DNA from: Coprococcus sp.
Lineage (GTDB): Bacteria; Bacillota; Clostridia; Lachnospirales; Lachnospiraceae
Assembly (NCBI GenBank): GCA_016296785.1
Contig: JAEDHX010000071.1
Location: 1-9,943, forward strand
Length of the DNA stretch: 9,943 nucleotides
Direction of reading: 5' to 3'
The notes under the pieces: model-generated
What the model saw: the letters and a program-made list of their open reading frames with translations, nothing else
What the model was told of the DNA's origin: nothing
The model's database searches: none
Translations under genes and position numbers: made by a program
Shown here: positions 7,274-9,943 of the stretch, piece by piece
Position numbering within the stretch: position 1 is the stretch's first letter
Layout of the letters: every line of letters starts with the position of its first letter

Positions 7274-8506
7274 ATGCAGGGTAAAGATGTCTTTATGACT
7301 TATGAGTCAGAGGTAAGATCTTACTGTAGAAGTTTTCCGGAGATATTCACTAAGGCAAAGGGTTCAATCCTCACTGACGTGAATGGTAAAGAATACATTG
7401 ACTTTTTTAATGGTGCCGGAGCAGTAAACTATGGTCATAATAATGACTATATTAAGGAAAAACTTGTGAATTATCTTATGAGTGATGGCATTATTCATTC
7501 ACTTGATATGATGACAGTTCCAAAACAGGAATTCCTTGAGTTTTTTGAAGAAAAGGTATTAAAAGCCAGAGGTTTTGATTATAAAGTGATGTTCCCTGGA
7601 CCAACAGGAACAAATGGCGTTGAAGCAGCATTAAAGCTTGCACGTAAAGTAAAGAAGAGAAATATGGTATGGGCATTCATGGGATGCTTCCATGGAATGA
7701 CTCTTGGTTCACTTGCACTTACAAGTGATTCAGGAAGCCGTGGTGGTGCCGGTGTTGCGCTTAATGATGTTTATCATGTACCTGCACCATATATGTTCCC
7801 TGAGCTTGATACAATAAAATATATGCAGACTCTTCTTGATGATGATCATTCAGCAGTCGAGAAACCTGCTGCTTTATTCCTTGAGACTGTTCAGGCTGAA
7901 GGTGGAGTTCAGGTTATGTCTGTAGAATATCTTAAGGCACTTAGAGAATTCTGTACAAAGAATGATATCCTAATGGTTATCGATGATGTTCAGGTTGGTT
8001 GTGCAAGAACAGGTACATTCTTCTCATTTGAAAGAGCAGGTATTGAGCCTGATATCTTTGTTATGTCTAAGTCGATAGGCGGATTTGGAATGCCATTTGC
8101 ACTTACTATGTTTAAGCCTGAACTTGATATATGGTCACCTGGCGAGCATAACGGAACATTCCGTGGAAACCAGCTATCAATGGTAGCAGCTAAGGCAGGC
8201 CTTGAGTATATGCTTGATAATAATATTGAGGCAGAGGTTAAGAGAAAAGAAGCTATAGTAAAAGAATACCTTGAGAAAAACATAGCCAGTGACAAGAATA
8301 AGATTAGAGGTATTGGTCTTATTTGGGGAATTGAAGTTGCTGACGGTAAGACAGCTCTTGATATAGCTAACAGATGCTTTGAAAATGGCTTAGTAATTGA
8401 GAGAGCGGGTCGTGACAACAATGTTGTTAAGCTTATGCCGGCACTTACTATACCTGATGAGCTTCTTATTAAGGGAATGGAAATTATCAAGAACAGTATG
8501 CAGTAA
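7274..8506 (+). CDS. EctB-like class III PLP aminotransferase (diaminobutyrate–2-oxoglutarate transaminase family)
   Basis: The 410-residue protein is a class III (omega) aminotransferase that most resembles EctB, which makes L-2,4-diaminobutyrate from aspartate-semialdehyde and glutamate. EctB-like blocks seen include ESEVRSYCRSFP (11-22), NYGHN (52-56), the cofactor-phosphate loop GPTGTNGVEAA (109-119), CFHGMT (138-143) and ELDIWSPGEHNGTFRG (283-298). Asp237 in IDDVQ should contact the PLP ring nitrogen and Lys266 in SKSIGGFG should form the Schiff base, so it looks catalytically complete. AGGAGG (7261-7266) is seven bases before ATG 7274, a perfect ribosome site. The stop is doubled (TAA TAA). 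The ectoine partners ectA and ectC are not beside it: upstream is glyS, 61 bases away without a terminator, and downstream is ppdK. The real amino donor/acceptor pair is therefore uncertain; GABA or lysine/ornithine-type omega transamination is an alternative. Confidence 0.88.
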   Translation: MQGKDVFMTYESEVRSYCRSFPEIFTKAKGSILTDVNGKEYIDFFNGAGAVNYGHNNDYIKEKLVNYLMSDGIIHSLDMMTVPKQEFLEFFEEKVLKARGFDYKVMFPGPTGTNGVEAALKLARKVKKRNMVWAFMGCFHGMTLGSLALTSDSGSRGGAGVALNDVYHVPAPYMFPELDTIKYMQTLLDDDHSAVEKPAALFLETVQAEGGVQVMSVEYLKALREFCTKNDILMVIDDVQVGCARTGTFFSFERAGIEPDIFVMSKSIGGFGMPFALTMFKPELDIWSPGEHNGTFRGNQLSMVAAKAGLEYMLDNNIEAEVKRKEAIVKEYLEKNIASDKNKIRGIGLIWGIEVADGKTALDIANRCFENGLVIERAGRDNNVVKLMPALTIPDELLIKGMEIIKNSMQ

Positions 8507-8510
8507 TAAG

Positions 8511-8556
8511 CTTGTAATCATGATTAATATATTGCATTTATGCATTGATAAACAAG
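8511..8556 (+). other. Weak stem-loop after the aminotransferase gene
   Basis: CTTGT (8511-8515) pairs with ACAAG (8552-8556), and ATCA (8517-8520) with TGAT (8546-8549), across a small internal loop. TGCA (8533-8536) and TGCA (8541-8544) can form an apical stem. The element begins two bases after the double stop. No T-run follows, so it is not a standard intrinsic terminator; it could protect the transcript's 3' end or be incidental. Confidence 0.25.
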
Positions 8557-8581
8557 AATAAGGTATGTATTTGCATTTTCA

Positions 8582-8636
8582 ATTATCATTTTTTTGAAGA
8601 TGCTAGTACATATCTGTTTTTGTGTTTAATGATAAT
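8582..8636. repeat. Nine-base inverted repeat in the ppdK upstream region
   Basis: ATTATCATT (8582-8590) and AATGATAAT (8628-8636) are perfect reverse complements separated by 37 bases. They sit roughly 70-120 bases upstream of the ppdK -10 box. The spacing suits two half-sites for a regulator or a long-loop hairpin at the end of a read-through transcript. The A/T content raises the odds of coincidence. Confidence 0.4.
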
Positions 8637-8679
8637 AAAAAAATCGACAAAATTTGTATGAGTTTTTTGAAAAAAAGAG

Positions 8680-8708
8680 TTTAATAATACTTGATGATAT
8701 GATATAAT
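8680..8708 (+). promoter_or_regulatory. Extended -10 promoter for ppdK
   Basis: A perfect TATAAT (8703-8708) is preceded by TG at 8700-8701, giving the extended -10 pattern TGATATAAT. The -35 region 17 bases upstream is poor (TTTAAT, 8680-8685), as expected when an extended -10 is present. Runs of T and A at 8638-8643 and 8663-8676 could bend the DNA or act as an UP element. The predicted start near 8715 gives a leader of about 67 bases. Confidence 0.7.
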
Positions 8709-8722
8709 TCTAACGATGTAGT

Positions 8723-8741
8723 GCGAATAATTATTTTTCGC
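8723..8741 (+). other. Stem-loop in the ppdK 5' leader
   Basis: GCGAA (8723-8727) pairs with TTCGC (8737-8741), with two further A-T pairs possible across one mismatch. It lies about eight bases after the predicted transcription start and well before the ribosome site. A hairpin near the 5' end often stabilises a message against decay, which would suit a highly expressed gene. No known riboswitch class fits its size. Confidence 0.4.
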
Positions 8742-8763
8742 CTATAAATATAAAAGAAATACT

Positions 8764-8771
8764 TAGGAGGT
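8764..8771 (+). promoter_or_regulatory. Consensus ribosome binding site of ppdK
   Basis: TAGGAGGT is a near-complete complement of the 16S rRNA 3' end, ten bases before ATG 8782. With the strong -10 box and the biased codon use downstream it points to high expression. Confidence 0.8.
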
Positions 8772-8781
8772 ATGTAGAAAA

Positions 8782-9943
8782 ATGGCAAACAAGTGGGTTT
8801 ATATGTTTAGCGAAGGCGACATGACAATGCGTAATCTTCTTGGTGGTAAGGGTGCTAACCTTGCTGAGATGACAAGCATTGGTCTTCCTGTACCACAGGG
8901 TTTCACTATTACAACTGAAGCTTGTACACAGTATTATGAGGATGGACGTAAGATTAACGATGAGATCATGGCTCAGGCTATGGAAGGCGTTAAGAAGATG
9001 GAAGAGATCAATGGTAAGAAGTTCGGAGATCTTAAGAATCCATTGCTCGTTTCAGTTCGTTCAGGTGCTAGAGCTTCTATGCCTGGTATGATGGATACTA
9101 TTCTTAACCTTGGTTTAAATGACGAGGTTGTTGCAGCTATGATCGCTGGTAATCCAGATCCAGCTTTCGAGCGTTTCGTATATGATTCTTACAGACGTTT
9201 CATTCAGATGTTCTCAGACGTTGTTATGGAAGTTGGTAAGAAGTACTTTGAGCAGCTTATTGACAAGATGAAAGAAGAGAAGGGTGTTAAGTTCGACGTA
9301 GAGCTTACAGCAGCTGATCTTAAGACACTTGCAGAGCAGTTCAAGGCAGAGTACAAGAATCAGTTAGGTCAGGATTTCCCTTCAGACCCAGTAGAACAGT
9401 TGAAGCTTGCTATCGAAGCTGTATTTAGATCATGGGATAACCCAAGAGCTAACGTATACAGAAGAGATAACGATATCCCATATTCATGGGGTACAGCTGT
9501 TAACGTAATGCCAATGGTATTCGGTAACTTAAATAATGAGTCAGGTACAGGTGTTGCATTTACTCGTGATCCTGGTACCGGTGAGAAGAAGCTTATGGGT
9601 GAGTTCCTTATCAATGCTCAGGGTGAGGACGTTGTTGCCGGTGTTCGTACACCAATGCCTATCGCTCAGATGGAGCAGGAGTTCCCAGAGGCTTATGCAG
9701 AGTTTATCAAGGTTTGTGAGACACTTGAGAATCACTACCATGATATGCAGGATATGGAGTTTACAGTTGAGAACAAGAAGCTTTACATGCTTCAGTGTAG
9801 AAATGGTAAGAGAACAGCTCATGCAGCTCTTCAGATTGCTTGTGACCTTGTTGATGAAGGACATAAGACAGAAGCAGAGGCAGTTGCTATGATTGATCCT
9901 CGTAACCTTGATACACTTCTTCATCCACAGTTTGATGCTGCTG
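8782..9943 (+). CDS. ppdK: Pyruvate, phosphate dikinase, N-terminal part (cut by window end)
   Basis: The enzyme interconverts pyruvate, ATP and phosphate with PEP, AMP and pyrophosphate. In anaerobes it often serves pyrophosphate-saving glycolysis or gluconeogenesis. The window holds the first 387 codons plus one base of a protein normally near 870-880 residues. What is visible is the ATP-grasp-type nucleotide-binding domain: GGKGANLAEM (21-30) with Lys23, VPQGFTITTEAC (37-48), SVRSGARASMPG (91-102) and DTILNLG (105-111). The glycine-rich GTGVAFTRDPGTGEKK stretch follows (255-270), then GEFLINAQGEDVV (273-285) and Glu326 and Gln338 around LQCRNGKRT. The phosphohistidine domain and PEP/pyruvate barrel lie beyond the edge. 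Lysine is nearly always AAG (I see a single AAA) and arginine only CGT or AGA, a bias stronger than in the neighbouring genes and typical of high expression. Its own promoter separates it from the aminotransferase gene. Confidence 0.97.
   Translation, partial: MANKWVYMFSEGDMTMRNLLGGKGANLAEMTSIGLPVPQGFTITTEACTQYYEDGRKINDEIMAQAMEGVKKMEEINGKKFGDLKNPLLVSVRSGARASMPGMMDTILNLGLNDEVVAAMIAGNPDPAFERFVYDSYRRFIQMFSDVVMEVGKKYFEQLIDKMKEEKGVKFDVELTAADLKTLAEQFKAEYKNQLGQDFPSDPVEQLKLAIEAVFRSWDNPRANVYRRDNDIPYSWGTAVNVMPMVFGNLNNESGTGVAFTRDPGTGEKKLMGEFLINAQGEDVVAGVRTPMPIAQMEQEFPEAYAEFIKVCETLENHYHDMQDMEFTVENKKLYMLQCRNGKRTAHAALQIACDLVDEGHKTEAEAVAMIDPRNLDTLLHPQFDAA

Noticed and set aside
7990..8490. Minus-strand frame of 166 codons inside the aminotransferase gene
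   Set aside because: Its Ser/Ile-rich product is what the reverse of this gene's codons gives; no family resemblance is seen and the + strand gene is certain.
8566..8598. Ten-codon open frame starting ATG TAT TTG in the ppdK upstream spacer
   Set aside because: It has no good ribosome site and no conserved-looking composition; AT-rich spacer DNA gives such frames by chance.
9541..9924. Minus-strand and alternate-frame open stretches inside ppdK
   Set aside because: The strongly biased ppdK codons (few stops in other frames) explain them; the true frame runs unbroken to the window end.
1..9943. A new defence, mobile or biosynthetic system
   Set aside because: All full-length genes match known families except the repeat-bearing membrane protein, all lie on one strand in housekeeping order, and no transposase, integrase, toxin, nuclease or reverse transcriptase motif is visible.

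Overview
The window is a low-GC, AT-spaced chromosomal stretch. Every gene I can support lies on the + strand, so the whole region is co-directional. The cdd–era–recO–glyS–ppdK order, strong AGGAGG-type ribosome sites, GlyRS as a single homodimer-type chain and a pyruvate, phosphate dikinase point to an anaerobic Firmicute of the Clostridia, most likely a Lachnospiraceae member (Butyrivibrio/Roseburia/Lachnospira type). That placement is inference from gene content and style, not from a marker gene comparison.

Layout. Bases 1-20 look like the right arm and T-run of a terminator whose left arm lies before the window. A TTGACA/GATAAT promoter (113-141) then drives a single small membrane protein gene (177-596) with a DUF4190-like two-helix domain and a seven-fold Gln/Tyr-rich pentapeptide repeat; a strong hairpin terminator (620-656) closes this unit. 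A second promoter (662-690) starts a tight operon: cdd (cytidine deaminase), a 968-residue M16C zinc peptidase of the PreP/insulinase type, era (ribosome-assembly GTPase) and recO (recombination mediator), with gaps of only 17-24 bases. glyS (glycyl-tRNA synthetase) follows after 59 bases, with a possible promoter of its own. Then comes an EctB-like class III aminotransferase with no ectoine partner genes beside it. A 275-base AT-rich spacer with inverted repeats and an extended -10 promoter leads into ppdK, whose first 387 codons are present before the window ends.

Functionally this is mainly housekeeping: pyrimidine salvage, peptide turnover, 30S maturation, DNA repair, tRNA charging and PEP/pyruvate interconversion. 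The accessory-looking parts are the repeat-bearing membrane protein, the peptidase placed between cdd and era, and the lone EctB-like transaminase between glyS and ppdK. I found no CRISPR array, insertion sequence, phage gene, toxin-antitoxin pair, tRNA or rRNA, and no convincing new defence or biosynthetic system. The best leads are the orphan EctB homologue, the perfectly periodic repeat domain and the structured ppdK leader.
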